Of a DNA stretch of 64,000 nucleotides, positions 1 to 9,414 are shown in pieces. Within the stretch, counting starts at the first letter, position 1. Every line of letters begins with the position of its first letter. Below the pieces are notes generated by a model. That model saw nothing but the letters and a program-made list of their open reading frames with translations, searched no databases and was not told the DNA's origin. The DNA comes from Gammaproteobacteria bacterium (GTDB lineage Bacteria; Pseudomonadota; Gammaproteobacteria; Arenicellales; JAJDZL01), in assembly GCA_022823625.1 (NCBI GenBank), contig JAJEHQ010000025.1:1-64000 (forward strand), in the 5' to 3' direction. The translations under genes were made by a program, and so were the position numbers.

Positions 1-1595
1 GGATTAATCCCCTTGAGCCATTTCGGTAACACAAACGGACTAGAGCGGTAATACAGCGGAATGATGGGCAAGTCTGTCGCATATAGGTGTTGAATCTTTG
101 ACCACAGTTCCAGCCGTTCAGCTTTGTCCAGTGTAACTTCAACCTTATCAATCAATGCATCCATCTGTTCACTTCTGTATCCGGGATAGTTGCTTCCCTG
201 CCAGTTGTTCTCAGCAGTCGGAATTTCAGTCGAATGTAGTGTACCTCGCGGCGAACTTTCAGGATCGCTGATCCAGGCATACATGGCCATACCAGAAAAC
301 TGACGTTTCCCTACAGTGTCGCCAAAATACACGCGCGCAGGTTCATTTCGAATTTTGATATCAATACCAACTTCCCGCCACTGAGCCTGCAATACCTGCT
401 GCACAGTCTCTCTGATCCGGGACCCTGCAGTCGTCCCAATTTCCAGAGTCAGGGGCTCTCCACTCTCATTGTGGCGAATGCCATCGATGATTTTGCTCCA
501 TCCGGCTTCATCCAATAGTGCTCGAGCCATTTCTGGATCAAAGTGATAGATTGGAATGGTTGTGTCATAAATCGAATCCAGCGGACTGACAAACGAATTG
601 GCGACGGGTTGCTTTCCTTCAAACAATTGTTCACTAATTGCACGCCGGTCGATTGAGTGAATCAACGCCTGCCGCACTCTCTGATCAGCAAGAATTGGGT
701 TATCCTGGTTTAGATCGATGTGTTCGTAAATCAGGCCGGGTTGATAATGAAATTCAAAGGTTGAACCATGTCTCTTTTCCATAGTCAGAGCCTGATCGAG
801 TGTGATTCCAAGCGTACCAGACATGTGATCAATGGAATTTGACAGAAGATTCGCTTCCAAAGCGGCAGTATTTTCAATTGTTCGTATCACAATCCTGTCA
901 AAGTATGGCTGACGTCCCCACCATGTTTCATTTCTCGCATACTCAACGTGTGAACCAGGTTCTACATTAACAATTCTGTAGGGCCCAAAGTACAGTCCAG
1001 GATTGTAGGTGTCTGTGTCGTATGAGTTACGATGGCGATACTCTTCCGGCTCAGCAAATGCGGGGCGATCAATATGCTCTGGAACCAAATAGAGATCAAG
1101 TTCGTTGTATTTGTAATCCAGTCGGTCCATATTCAGGGTGAATGTTTTGTCATCGACGACGTCGACTGACAGAACCCGTCGATAGAATTCAGCTCCCACA
1201 ACTCCACTTTGTGGATGCTTCCCGATTTCGATGGTATATTCAACGTCTTTCGTAGTAATTGGGGTACCATCACCCCATCGCGCTTCAGGCTGAATTGTGT
1301 AGGTGATTGCAACACCTACTTTACCTTCTCCAAGATCAGTTTCCACCGCACCACCGTTTTCGATGGTCGGCAATTCTGTGCACAGCATGCAGATTAGATT
1401 CCAATTTGCATCATAGGCTGTAAACGGTCGCATTGCGAGATTCAAAACGTAGTACTTGGCCACCATCGAATCAATGCTGGGATGAAATGTTGAAGGGAAC
1501 TGGGTGACGCCAATTACCAAAGTGTCTTTTGACTGCGCAACATTTGAAAATGGCAACAGCAATACAAACAGTATTGCAAGAATTCGTTTAATCAT
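1..1595 (-). CDS. ABC transporter substrate-binding protein, family 5 (partial, C-terminus missing)
   Basis: The minus strand is open from an ATG at 1595 to the window edge, giving about 531 residues without a stop. The N-terminus is a signal peptide (MIKRILAILFVLLLPFSNVAQS), so the product is periplasmic. The rest has the family 5 (DppA/OppA-like) layout: an early segment on available inputs and outputs, a central WGDGTPITTKDVEYT block (the usual W-x-DG-x-P-h-T-A-x-DV motif) and a later PLTLEIGTTAG stretch. Family members bind peptides, nickel or other small solutes for an ABC importer; the ligand cannot be told here. A permease would be expected downstream, outside the window. The next gene, zapE, is on the same strand 150 bp upstream and unrelated. 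Confidence 0.9.
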   Translation of the reverse strand, partial: MIKRILAILFVLLLPFSNVAQSKDTLVIGVTQFPSTFHPSIDSMVAKYYVLNLAMRPFTAYDANWNLICMLCTELPTIENGGAVETDLGEGKVGVAITYTIQPEARWGDGTPITTKDVEYTIEIGKHPQSGVVGAEFYRRVLSVDVVDDKTFTLNMDRLDYKYNELDLYLVPEHIDRPAFAEPEEYRHRNSYDTDTYNPGLYFGPYRIVNVEPGSHVEYARNETWWGRQPYFDRIVIRTIENTAALEANLLSNSIDHMSGTLGITLDQALTMEKRHGSTFEFHYQPGLIYEHIDLNQDNPILADQRVRQALIHSIDRRAISEQLFEGKQPVANSFVSPLDSIYDTTIPIYHFDPEMARALLDEAGWSKIIDGIRHNESGEPLTLEIGTTAGSRIRETVQQVLQAQWREVGIDIKIRNEPARVYFGDTVGKRQFSGMAMYAWISDPESSPRGTLHSTEIPTAENNWQGSNYPGYRSEQMDALIDKVEVTLDKAERLELWSKIQHLYATDLPIIPLYYRSSPFVLPKWLKGIN

Positions 1596-1744
1596 CTGAT
1601 ATCTCCCTATTCATGATTTTGTCCCCTTTTTGAATTCGTGAAACACTATTACAACGAGTGCCTTGTCAATCGATTATAGGCAGAATATCAAACCTTTGAA
1701 TAGTCCAGCGAGGGAATTTCTATTCCTAGAGAACAACCGATTAT

Positions 1745-2860
1745 TCAGTTCATCTGCACGGCAGATACACAATGTTCTCTCGACAAATATCGATCGGTCT
1801 GCATTTCATGCAATCTGCTGGCGGTTCGCTCGAATTCTTTCACTAAGCGCTTCCCTGTGTAGAGTGAATTGATTGAGGAATGAGCTGAGATAATCAGATG
1901 TACACCGCGGTCATAGAACTCATCGACAAGTTCAATGAATCTGCGCGCCTGGTTTTCGAACTCCCAATTCAATTCAGGAATGTTGGAAATCATCACGGTT
2001 CGGTATAGACTGGCAATTTCAATGTAGTCGGCTTTAGAACGCGGACCATCACAAATTTCCGAGAACTCAAACCAGACAAGGTGGTCCGAATGACTTACAG
2101 TCTGGATATTCCGTTTCAATACTTCCAGTGAATTTGAGTGTGTGGGCAAGCCAGCGCTTAGTTCTGTGAATAATCTTTTAAACTCTGCATCCGTCTCAGG
2201 TGATAGCGAATCGTAGTAGAGCTTTTTACCAGCTAGTGTCTGTAGACGGAAGTCGGTCCCGTCATCGATCTGAACCACATCCATTTGCGAATTTATCAGC
2301 CGAATCGCGGCTATAAAGCGATCTCTTTGTATCCCTCCGAGGTAGAGATTATCCGGACTGGTATTTGAAGTGACCACAATCACGACACCATTTTCGAGTA
2401 GCGAACGAAGCAGGCCTGAAAGAATTACGGCATCACCAATATCGAGGACAAAAAACTCATCAAGACACAAGAGTTTGCAACGTTTCGAGAATTTCCGACC
2501 TATCTTTGCGAGAGGATCAGTCGTATCCCTGAACTCTTTAAGATCGTGGTGAACTGACTGCATGAAACGGTGGAAATGCGTACGCACTTTGAGGTCAACC
2601 GGTGCAGAACTGAAAAACAAGTCCATCAGGAATGTCTTTCCGCGACCAACGCCTCCCCAGATGTAAATTCCTTTGATCGAATCCTCATGAGGTCGGAATA
2701 ATCGCTTTAACAGTCTGCTGTGTCGAATCGAACCGGAGTTTGACAGCTGGTTCAGCAGGCGCTGAAGGTGCTCTATAATTTTTTGTTGACCAGAGTCTGC
2801 CACTACCCCATCTTCTTGAACTGCTTGCCTGTAGCGATCAATCAACGACGAGTCCGACAC
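1745..2860 (-). CDS. zapE: AFG1/ZapE-family ATPase
   Basis: This 371-residue protein is a P-loop ATPase of the AFG1/ZapE family. Walker A (GGVGRGKT) is at residues 69-76 and Walker B (LLCLDEFF) near 129-136, followed by the family block around VVTSNTSPDNLY. In E. coli ZapE is a cytoplasmic ATPase that associates with the Z-ring during division under stress; mitochondrial AFG1 helps turn over respiratory-complex subunits. Length is close to the bacterial norm. It is divergent from cysQ across about 310 bp of AT-rich DNA. Family assignment is firm; the cell-division role is transferred from E. coli. Confidence 0.92.
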   Translation of the reverse strand: MSDSSLIDRYRQAVQEDGVVADSGQQKIIEHLQRLLNQLSNSGSIRHSRLLKRLFRPHEDSIKGIYIWGGVGRGKTFLMDLFFSSAPVDLKVRTHFHRFMQSVHHDLKEFRDTTDPLAKIGRKFSKRCKLLCLDEFFVLDIGDAVILSGLLRSLLENGVVIVVTSNTSPDNLYLGGIQRDRFIAAIRLINSQMDVVQIDDGTDFRLQTLAGKKLYYDSLSPETDAEFKRLFTELSAGLPTHSNSLEVLKRNIQTVSHSDHLVWFEFSEICDGPRSKADYIEIASLYRTVMISNIPELNWEFENQARRFIELVDEFYDRGVHLIISAHSSINSLYTGKRLVKEFERTASRLHEMQTDRYLSREHCVSAVQMN

Positions 2861-3170
2861 AATAGCGCTCCAAATTTTGAATCCGTTGTGAGGTGATCTG
2901 GGAAAATATCATGAACATCAATCTACTATAGGTTGCTTGAATATTTCACGATATAAGTATTTGATAATCAATAATTATATGGGTTAACCGTGTGAATACC
3001 TGATGTTCAGCAGTGTGTCTGTCGGGCTGATATTTCTACAAGCTATGCTATTTTGACCGATCTTAGAGTATTGAAGTTTCGGCAGGAGCATCACCCGATA
3101 CTTTAATAATTGATGTATCGAATGGCCAGCCAGTTTTCAACAATAATCTTGAAGTGAGCAATATAGACAA
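2861..3170. other. AT-rich divergent intergenic region between zapE and cysQ
   Basis: There is no credible gene in these 310 bp. The stretch is AT-rich, especially 2930-2990, and separates two divergent genes, so it should carry promoters for both. I could not identify a convincing -35/-10 pair with correct spacing. Confidence 0.6.
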
Positions 3171-4007
3171 ATGACAAAAGCCAACCCTATGAATTTGGAA
3201 TCAATCGTTGGTCGCGTTACCAAAATTTCAATTCAGACCGGGCACGAAATACTTCGGTATTACAAGTCTGACTACATCGTCCGGAACAAATCAAATAACA
3301 GTCCGGTAACTGAAGCAGATATTGCAGCCAATGAAATCATTGTCTCAAGTCTTGCGAAACTCACACCTGAAATTCCGATCATCTCAGAAGAGTCCGCCAT
3401 TGCTGATTACTCGGTGCGATCTCATTGGCAACGTTATTGGTTGATCGACCCACTGGACGGCACACGCTCGTTTGTTCAGGGTACCGACGAGTTTACGGTT
3501 AATATTGCGCTGATCGAAAACCACTATCCAATTCTAGGTGTGGTCCACAGCCCAGTCGAGCAAAGCACCTACTGGGGCGCCGTCGGCGTCGGCGCTTACC
3601 GCTCAGTCGCCGAATTTGACGAACCAGCATCGATAAATACAGGACAGTTGAACAACAGTTACATCAGAATGCTGATATCAAGGTCTGGAATGAATGATGG
3701 AGTTGAAGCGTTCAAACGCAACCTTGAAGCGGACTCATTTACCTGTGAGATTCTGCGAAGTTCGAGCTCAATAAAGTTCTGTAGGGCTGCTGAAGGCACA
3801 GTCGATGTTTTTTTGAGATATGGACAGACATCTGAATGGGATACGGCGGCTGGACAATGTGTCCTAGAGTGTGCAGGTGGATCCGTGATTGATATGGACA
3901 ATAACCGGCTCAAATACAACAAGGCCGATGCGAAACTTAGAAACCCAAAGTTTCTCGCGATAGGCTCCGGTGGGTTGGATTGGCAGCGCTACCTACCAGA
4001 AATGTAA
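3171..4007 (+). CDS. cysQ: 3'(2'),5'-bisphosphate nucleotidase CysQ
   Basis: A 278-residue member of the inositol-monophosphatase fold. It shows the metal-binding motifs in order: SEES (near residue 79), DPLDGTRSF (near 96-104) and the C-terminal SEWDTAAGQCVLECAGG block. CysQ removes the 3'-phosphate from PAP, the by-product of sulfate assimilation and sulfotransferase reactions, at the cytoplasmic face of the inner membrane. Length fits CysQ (about 250-280). It stands alone, with no sulfate-assimilation genes next to it. SuhB-type inositol monophosphatase is the alternative, but the DGTRSF form of the second motif favours CysQ. Confidence 0.88.
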   Translation: MTKANPMNLESIVGRVTKISIQTGHEILRYYKSDYIVRNKSNNSPVTEADIAANEIIVSSLAKLTPEIPIISEESAIADYSVRSHWQRYWLIDPLDGTRSFVQGTDEFTVNIALIENHYPILGVVHSPVEQSTYWGAVGVGAYRSVAEFDEPASINTGQLNNSYIRMLISRSGMNDGVEAFKRNLEADSFTCEILRSSSSIKFCRAAEGTVDVFLRYGQTSEWDTAAGQCVLECAGGSVIDMDNNRLKYNKADAKLRNPKFLAIGSGGLDWQRYLPEM

Positions 4008-4090
4008 CGGCTAAATCCGAGGTTTGGAAAGCTACTCAATAATTCTAAATCGTCCGCGTTCAGAACGAAGTTGCTTGAAGATTCCGCTTG

Positions 4091-4138
4091 CTGACCGGCA
4101 CTAAAAAGGCAGATTTTTCATTTTGTTGCACCGGTCAG
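4091..4138. repeat. Inverted repeat between convergent genes
   Basis: CTGACCGG (4091-4098) is matched exactly by CCGGTCAG (4131-4138), with a 32-base AT-rich spacer. It lies between the convergent ends of cysQ and the hydrolase gene, where a bidirectional terminator might be expected, but the loop is long and no T-run follows either arm. Confidence 0.4.
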
Positions 4139-4169
4139 ATGCGTGTTTTTACTGCCGCTTTAGACTAAG

Positions 4170-4874
4170 TTACGACCCTAGTACTTTCTGAAGCAGTGCG
4201 AAACTACGAGAATTAGCTGTATCAGCAGCAGCTTCATCATAACTTTCTCGACCGGGAGTTGCAAACGCATGATCAAGTCCCGGATAGCTGTAGATTTCGA
4301 TATCTTCGCAGCCTTTGAATTTTTCACTGATTTGCTCAACTGCTTCCGGTGGGACAAAGCCATCTGCTCCAGCGAAGTGCATAACCATCGGACAGTGGAT
4401 GTTATTAGCTTCATCCAGTGAATTTTCAATCGAAACACCATAGTAGCTGATTGAACAGTCTACATCAGTTCTTGCTGCAGTCAAATAGGCCAAATACCCA
4501 CCGAGACAGTAACCGAGTGCACCAACTTGTCCAGTACTGCACTGCGGCAGTTCCCTGACTGCGGCAATTGTGGCAGCAATATCTTTGATTCCGTTATCGA
4601 CATCAAACCGGCCGTAGTAGTCAAAAGCCTTTGCGAAGTCTTCATCGTGATAGCCAAGCACGATACCGGGTTCAAATCGCCAGAACAGATCCGGTACCAC
4701 GGCAACATATCCTTTATTGGCAAAATCTTGTGCTGTCTCACGAAGAAACGAGTTGATACCGAATATTTCCTGTATCAGAACAAGTCCTGGCCCAGAACCG
4801 CTTTCTGGTGCGACCATGTAGGCATCGAATTGGCCTCCATCTGATGAGTTTATGGTGATCATTGATCTAGACAT
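4170..4874 (-). CDS. Dienelactone hydrolase family protein
   Basis: A 234-residue alpha/beta hydrolase of the dienelactone hydrolase (carboxymethylenebutenolidase) family. The nucleophile is Cys123 in GYCLGG, with Asp171 (GADGFVPP) and His202 (GLDHAF) completing the triad; Glu36 in the QEIFGI segment is the residue that positions the cysteine in characterised enzymes. The canonical enzyme opens dienelactone to maleylacetate in chloroaromatic degradation, but many chromosomal copies act on other lactones or esters. No aromatic-degradation genes are adjacent, so the substrate is unknown. Confidence 0.9.
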   Translation of the reverse strand: MSRSMITINSSDGGQFDAYMVAPESGSGPGLVLIQEIFGINSFLRETAQDFANKGYVAVVPDLFWRFEPGIVLGYHDEDFAKAFDYYGRFDVDNGIKDIAATIAAVRELPQCSTGQVGALGYCLGGYLAYLTAARTDVDCSISYYGVSIENSLDEANNIHCPMVMHFAGADGFVPPEAVEQISEKFKGCEDIEIYSYPGLDHAFATPGRESYDEAAADTANSRSFALLQKVLGS

Positions 4875-5090
4875 GATTTACCTCCCAATTTGTCCAGCCG
4901 AAATTACAGTTAGTGCTAAGGAAACAATTTTAGCGAAGTCCTTTGTTCAAGCCAAAATTGATTGCCCTATCACAGCAATATTCGTTTGTCGGAAATTTAT
5001 GACTGAATCGCCTGTTCTTGTCCAAATGACAGTCTAGGTATTAGCAGAAGATTTTTCATTGTGGAGTTCCGCATTCAAGGCAATGACTGC

Positions 5091-5471
5091 CTAACTATCT
5101 ATTGCAGGCGCAGTCAAATCGATATCGCAAGGTATGGTTACCGTTCCCCGCAAGCATCCAAAAGCTGGATGAACGTCTGATTTTTTCAAGGTCGGAATTG
5201 ATGGTGCTTTTGCTAATTTATCTTCGGCTCCGATCTTGACAAATACTAGACATTCGTTATTCATATTAACTTTGGTCACCTTGTAGCCGGCTGCAATCCA
5301 CGACCGGGTCACTGTGCCGTTGGATGGATTGTTGCTCCACCAAGGTCGGTGCTTGCGAGCTGAAGCAGGTAAACTGTCATTTATGATTAGTTCAATTTTT
5401 GTAAAAGTCATGGGAATTGATTCGAAATCGACCGACTTCAAATAATTTGCCAGAGGTTCATATTTAGACAT
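5091..5471 (-). CDS. Small conserved protein, DUF7662-like
   Basis: A 126-residue soluble protein without signal peptide or membrane segment. The N-terminal half (SKYEPLANYLKS, a short helix, then LPASARKHRPWWSN and SWIAAGYKV) resembles a widespread small domain of unknown function that I recall as DUF7662. The C-terminal part (after about residue 80) is less familiar. The minus-strand start is preceded by a purine-rich stretch, GGAGGAAGTAAT. No function can be assigned and neighbours give no hint. Confidence 0.7.
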   Translation of the reverse strand: MSKYEPLANYLKSVDFESIPMTFTKIELIINDSLPASARKHRPWWSNNPSNGTVTRSWIAAGYKVTKVNMNNECLVFVKIGAEDKLAKAPSIPTLKKSDVHPAFGCLRGTVTIPCDIDLTAPAIDS

Positions 5472-5721
5472 TATTACTTCCTCCCATCGAACTGCAAGTA
5501 TTTACTTATTTGGGTCAATTAGGTGGAATATTGACTGCAGTTCATCACTCTATCCAATCCTCCACCTATCAAGGACAGAATGTTCAGTCCTCGGAGTGTT
5601 TTTCGTAAGCTCCAATAATTTCCGCTCTAAGACTATCCGCCAGTCGGTGATTGTTTCAGATGAACGAAATGTCCTGCTTTGTCTGAAGCAGCATCTAAGA
5701 ATTTCAAGCCAGAACTAACAT

Positions 5722-5982
5722 TCAACTCGTTCGGGCACGAGCGGCTCGCCTTCTTTTCTTCTTGAAACGATGAATCAGCAAGCGGGACCTGACGTAAATG
5801 GAGCGTGCAAACCGATAATCCGCTGAGAGTACAATAAGGCCAAGCGGAATCATCCAGAATCCAATAATCGGCAAAAATCCCAGAAACCCTAAAAATATCA
5901 GTGATATCCCGATGATTTTGCGTAACCATGCCGGAAAGGAATGGAGCAAATTAATGAATTTCTTAGTTCGGGATACTGACAT
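5722..5982 (-). CDS. Small inner-membrane protein, PGPGW-like
   Basis: An 86-residue protein with one or two hydrophobic segments between about residues 20 and 55, with the central turn LPIIGFWMIPLGLIVLS, then a very basic tail (HRFKKKRRRAARARTS) likely to face the cytoplasm. The glycine/proline pattern in the hairpin resembles the PGPGW family of small membrane proteins of unknown function. It is divergent from dapF, with only about 30 bp between the starts. Confidence 0.6.
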   Translation of the reverse strand: MSVSRTKKFINLLHSFPAWLRKIIGISLIFLGFLGFLPIIGFWMIPLGLIVLSADYRFARSIYVRSRLLIHRFKKKRRRAARARTS

Positions 5983-6012
5983 TTACTTGCTGCTTACCAA
6001 TTGACCATTGCC

Positions 6013-6834
6013 ATGTTCGAATTCACAAAAATGCACGCATTGGGTAATGATTTCGTGATCATCGACGGTGTTGAAAAGGTTGTGTCTTTTGACCCAACAC
6101 AGGCAAAAATCATTGCTGACCGGCACACTGGAATCGGATGCGATCAAATTTTACTTGTGAATAACGCCAGTGAGAATAGTTTTAATTTCAGAATATACAA
6201 TGCAGATGGGTCTGAATCCGCACAATGCGGCAACGGCGCTCGCTGTGCGGGCCGATTATTGCATGATCGTGGCTACTTGACAGGGAGAGAGTTTTTCCTC
6301 AAAACTTCTGCTGAAGATATATTGTGTCATGTGAACGACTCTGAAATATCGGTTGCCCTGGGAGTACCCAGATTCAGACCGTCTGAAGTTCCATTTATTT
6401 CGGAATCGGAGCAACCAACTTATGAACTTGAAGTTAATGGCGATAACATTCAGTTCTCAGCGCTCTCCATCGGCAATCCTCATGCTGTGATATTCGTTGA
6501 GGATGTTGAGACAGCCCCTGTCACTGAATCTGGACCCAAAATTGAATCACATCCCCGGTTTCCTCAACGCACCAATGTCGGCTATCTCCAGGTTGTCAGT
6601 AGAAGCGTAATCCGACTTCGAGTATTCGAACGCGGTGTGGGAGAAACGTTCGCATGTGGAAGTGGCGCAAGCGCTGCGGTCGTGGCTGGAATCCGACTGG
6701 GACTTCTAGATCATTCGGTCGAAGTGAAACTCACCGCCGGATCACTGTTCGTCGAGTGGGAAGGTGGTGATAGACCCGTTCACTTGTCAGGCCCAGCTTC
6801 GTATGTTTATGAAGGTCGATGGATTGCAACCTGA
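6013..6834 (+). CDS. dapF: Diaminopimelate epimerase
   Basis: DapF interconverts LL- and meso-diaminopimelate in lysine and peptidoglycan synthesis. With the ATG at 6013 the protein has 273 residues and begins MFEFTKMHALGNDF, the usual family N-terminus. The catalytic cysteine pair is Cys72 (QCGNGARC) and Cys215 (FACGSGASA). The open frame extends to a TTG at 6001, but the ATG gives the conserved start. xerC follows 29 bp downstream; many gammaproteobacteria have a DUF484 gene between the two, which is absent here. Confidence 0.95.
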   Translation: MFEFTKMHALGNDFVIIDGVEKVVSFDPTQAKIIADRHTGIGCDQILLVNNASENSFNFRIYNADGSESAQCGNGARCAGRLLHDRGYLTGREFFLKTSAEDILCHVNDSEISVALGVPRFRPSEVPFISESEQPTYELEVNGDNIQFSALSIGNPHAVIFVEDVETAPVTESGPKIESHPRFPQRTNVGYLQVVSRSVIRLRVFERGVGETFACGSGASAAVVAGIRLGLLDHSVEVKLTAGSLFVEWEGGDRPVHLSGPASYVYEGRWIAT

Positions 6835-6863
6835 GTATTGATTGAGCAGCTTACTCCACTCCG

Positions 6864-7766
6864 ATGCCAGAACAGAATCTGATTGATGACTTTGTACTGC
6901 ACCTGGAAAATGAACGCCGGGTATCTCCTCATACTATTCTTAATTACCGCCGCGATCTGGAAAAATTAAACAAATACCTAGAAAATCACAGCATTCGATG
7001 TTGGAACGAAGTACAGGTTGTTATGGCAAGAGGTTTCGCTGGCGAAAGCTATCGCAAGGGTCTGTCCGGCAGCAGCATCGCACGCATGCTGTCCACGGCG
7101 CGAACCTTCTTTCGCTACCTGATTCGCGAAAAACTGGTTCAAAACAATCCCTTTGATGGCGTTTCCGCACCAAAGTCAAAGCGCAAGCTGCCAAAAATTC
7201 TGACCGCTGAACAGGCAATCAAGCTGGTCGACATACCTGGGGATGATTTACTCGCCATTCGCGACCGTGCAATTCTCGAACTTTTTTACACTTCTGGAAT
7301 CCGTTTACAGGAACTTGTCGGACTCAACCTGACAGATGTAAATTTACAGGAAGGCATCATGCGAGTGCTGGGCAAGGGGTCGAAAACCCGAATCGTACCG
7401 ATTGGCAGCTTCGCGGTTGACGCCCTGAAGAACTGGCTGTCCAGTCGTGGCAACTGGGCATCGGATGAGGAAACTGCATTTTTCGTCACTCGACGAGGCG
7501 CAAGACCCACTACCCGCGCGATACAGCAGCGAATTCAGGTAAGAGCTGTTCAACAGGGTATGCCGACTGGCGTACACCCTCACATGCTAAGGCATTCGTT
7601 TGCGACACATGTGCTGGAATCAAGTGGCGATATCCGCGCAGTACAGGAGTTTTTAGGACACTCCAATATTTCGACGACACAGATATATACTCATCTGGAT
7701 TTTGGACATTTGTCCAGAGAGTACGACCGGGCCCACCCTCGGGCCAAACGAAAGTCAAAAAAATAA
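6864..7766 (+). CDS. xerC: Tyrosine recombinase XerC
   Basis: A 300-residue tyrosine recombinase that with XerD resolves chromosome dimers at dif. The N-terminal SAM-like DNA-binding domain spans about residues 5-90. The catalytic domain shows the full set: Arg in TSGIRLQELVGL, Lys in GKGSKTRIVPIG, His and Arg in HPHMLRHSFATH, His in FLGHSNISTTQ and the nucleophile Tyr in QIYTHL. Length and position after dapF fit XerC rather than XerD or a phage integrase. Confidence 0.93.
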   Translation: MPEQNLIDDFVLHLENERRVSPHTILNYRRDLEKLNKYLENHSIRCWNEVQVVMARGFAGESYRKGLSGSSIARMLSTARTFFRYLIREKLVQNNPFDGVSAPKSKRKLPKILTAEQAIKLVDIPGDDLLAIRDRAILELFYTSGIRLQELVGLNLTDVNLQEGIMRVLGKGSKTRIVPIGSFAVDALKNWLSSRGNWASDEETAFFVTRRGARPTTRAIQQRIQVRAVQQGMPTGVHPHMLRHSFATHVLESSGDIRAVQEFLGHSNISTTQIYTHLDFGHLSREYDRAHPRAKRKSKK

Positions 7767-7806
7767 TATTCTGGTTTTCACTTGCTTTTTCTGATAGCTA
7801 AATTCG

Positions 7807-9378
7807 ATGAGTCTTGCACCACTGACCATTGGACAAGTTGTTAGCGCTCACGCACGACTTCAACCGGAAAAAACTGCAGCGCGCGATCTTACGCGATCAA
7901 TGAATTACCGCCAGTGGAATGAGCGCTCCTGCCGTCTGGCGAACGCACTTATTGGGCTTGGACTCTCGCGAGGCGAACGGGTTGCGGTTCTGTCCTACAA
8001 CCGAGTTGAGTGGGCGGAAATTTACATTGCAATGGCCAAGTCTGGCCTAATCACTGTTCCCATCAATTTTCGTTTTACGGGTCCAGAAGTGTACTACATC
8101 CTCAAAGACTCCAGTGCAAGTGCACTCATTGTTGAGGACGAACTGATACCGGTTGTCGAAAGCATTCGCGGCAGCATCGAAATTCCAGAAAAAAATTTCG
8201 TCGGCATTGGGGATCTGTCGAAGCAGGTCGGATGGCGAGAATACGAAGATTTGCTTTACACAGGTGCTGCAACAGAACCAGATGCAACTGTCAATGCAGA
8301 TGATCCCTAGTGTCTAATGTACACGTCGGGGACAACAGGAAATCCGAAAGGCGCAATTCGCGGTCACCGTGGTATGGCAATGCTGGCTTTGATGACTGAG
8401 GTTGAGCTGAAACTCCATCGTAGAGATGATGCACTGCTCGTCATGCCGATGTTTCACGCCAATTCGCTGAACTTTTTTAGTGCATTTACGTATTGTGGCG
8501 GTACAGTAACAATCTTTTCGCGCAAGAGTTTTGATCCTGCGCTGTGTCTTCGCACTTTCGCTGAGACGGGAGCCACCTTCACTTCAATGGTTCCTACGCA
8601 TTACACTTTGCTGCTTGACATACCAGTTTCGGAACGTAATCCGAGAGACTTTGAAAGGGTTGAAAAACTGATGATCTCATCGGCTCCGGCACGAGGCGAC
8701 ACCAAGAGGGCGATAATGGAAATGTTTGTGAACTTGGGCCTGTTCGAGCTTTACGGTTCCACGGAAGCGGGTTGGGTAACCATGCTCCACCCTCACGAGC
8801 AGTTTGACAAGTTGGGAAGTGTCGGTCGAGAGGTGGTTGGGTCGGCGCCAATCAAGTTAATCGACGACAGCGATGAAGAGGTACCGGACGGAAATCCAGG
8901 TGAACTATATTCATGCAATCCCTATTCGTTTGATGGGTACTGGAACTTGCCAGAAAAAACTGCCGAGGTGTTTCGCGGAAAATATCTGACTGTCGGCGAT
9001 ATTGCACTGCGCGACAAAGACGGCTACATTCGACTGATTGATCGAAAAAAGAATCTGATCATTTCTGGTGGTGAAAATGTGTATCCATCTGAGGTGGAAT
9101 CCGTTTTAGCCTGTCACCCGGAAGTGCGCGAAGTCGCTGTCGTCGGTCGCCCATATCCCAAGTGGGGAGAAAGTGTTCAGGCTGCAGTCGTTCGAGCTCC
9201 GAATTCTCAAATCGATGACACGACTTTGATTGAATGGACAAAAGGCCGACTCGCCGGCTATAAGCGCCCACGTGAAATTGTTTTTCTGAGTGATTCGGAG
9301 ATGCCACGAAATGCAACTGGGAAAATACTTCACCGAGTGTTACGTGAAACACTTGCACAACGACTTGGCGTCGACTGA
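7807..9378 (+). pseudogene. Acyl-CoA synthetase (AMP-binding) interrupted by in-frame TAG
   Basis: Two open segments, 7807-8310 (167 aa) and 8317-9378, lie in one reading frame and together encode a typical class-I adenylate-forming enzyme of about 523 residues. The break is a single TAG at 8308-8310, immediately before CLMYTSGTTGNPKGA, the ATP/AMP-binding P-loop. Family members commonly have Trp here (DDPW-C/M-x-YTSGTTG), one base away from TAG. Other family motifs are intact downstream: ELYGSTEAGW, GYWNLPEKT, LTVGDIALRDKDGYI, DRKKNLIISGGENVYP and the C-terminal Lys in PRNATGKILH. Read as annotated, neither half would be active. The cause may be a recent nonsense mutation, a sequencing error or suppression. 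Acyl substrate unknown. Confidence 0.85.
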
Positions 9379-9414
9379 CGCTTAGACTGAATTTGATTCG
9401 ACGGGAGAGAAGAA

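Noticed and set aside
4091..4138. Inverted repeat as an intrinsic terminator
   Set aside because: The 32-base loop and lack of a T-run make it weak; kept only as a repeat.
8308..8310. Read-through or recoding of TAG (for example as pyrrolysine) in the acyl-CoA synthetase
   Set aside because: TAG ends several other intact genes in the window and Trp is the expected residue, so a nonsense mutation or sequence error is simpler.
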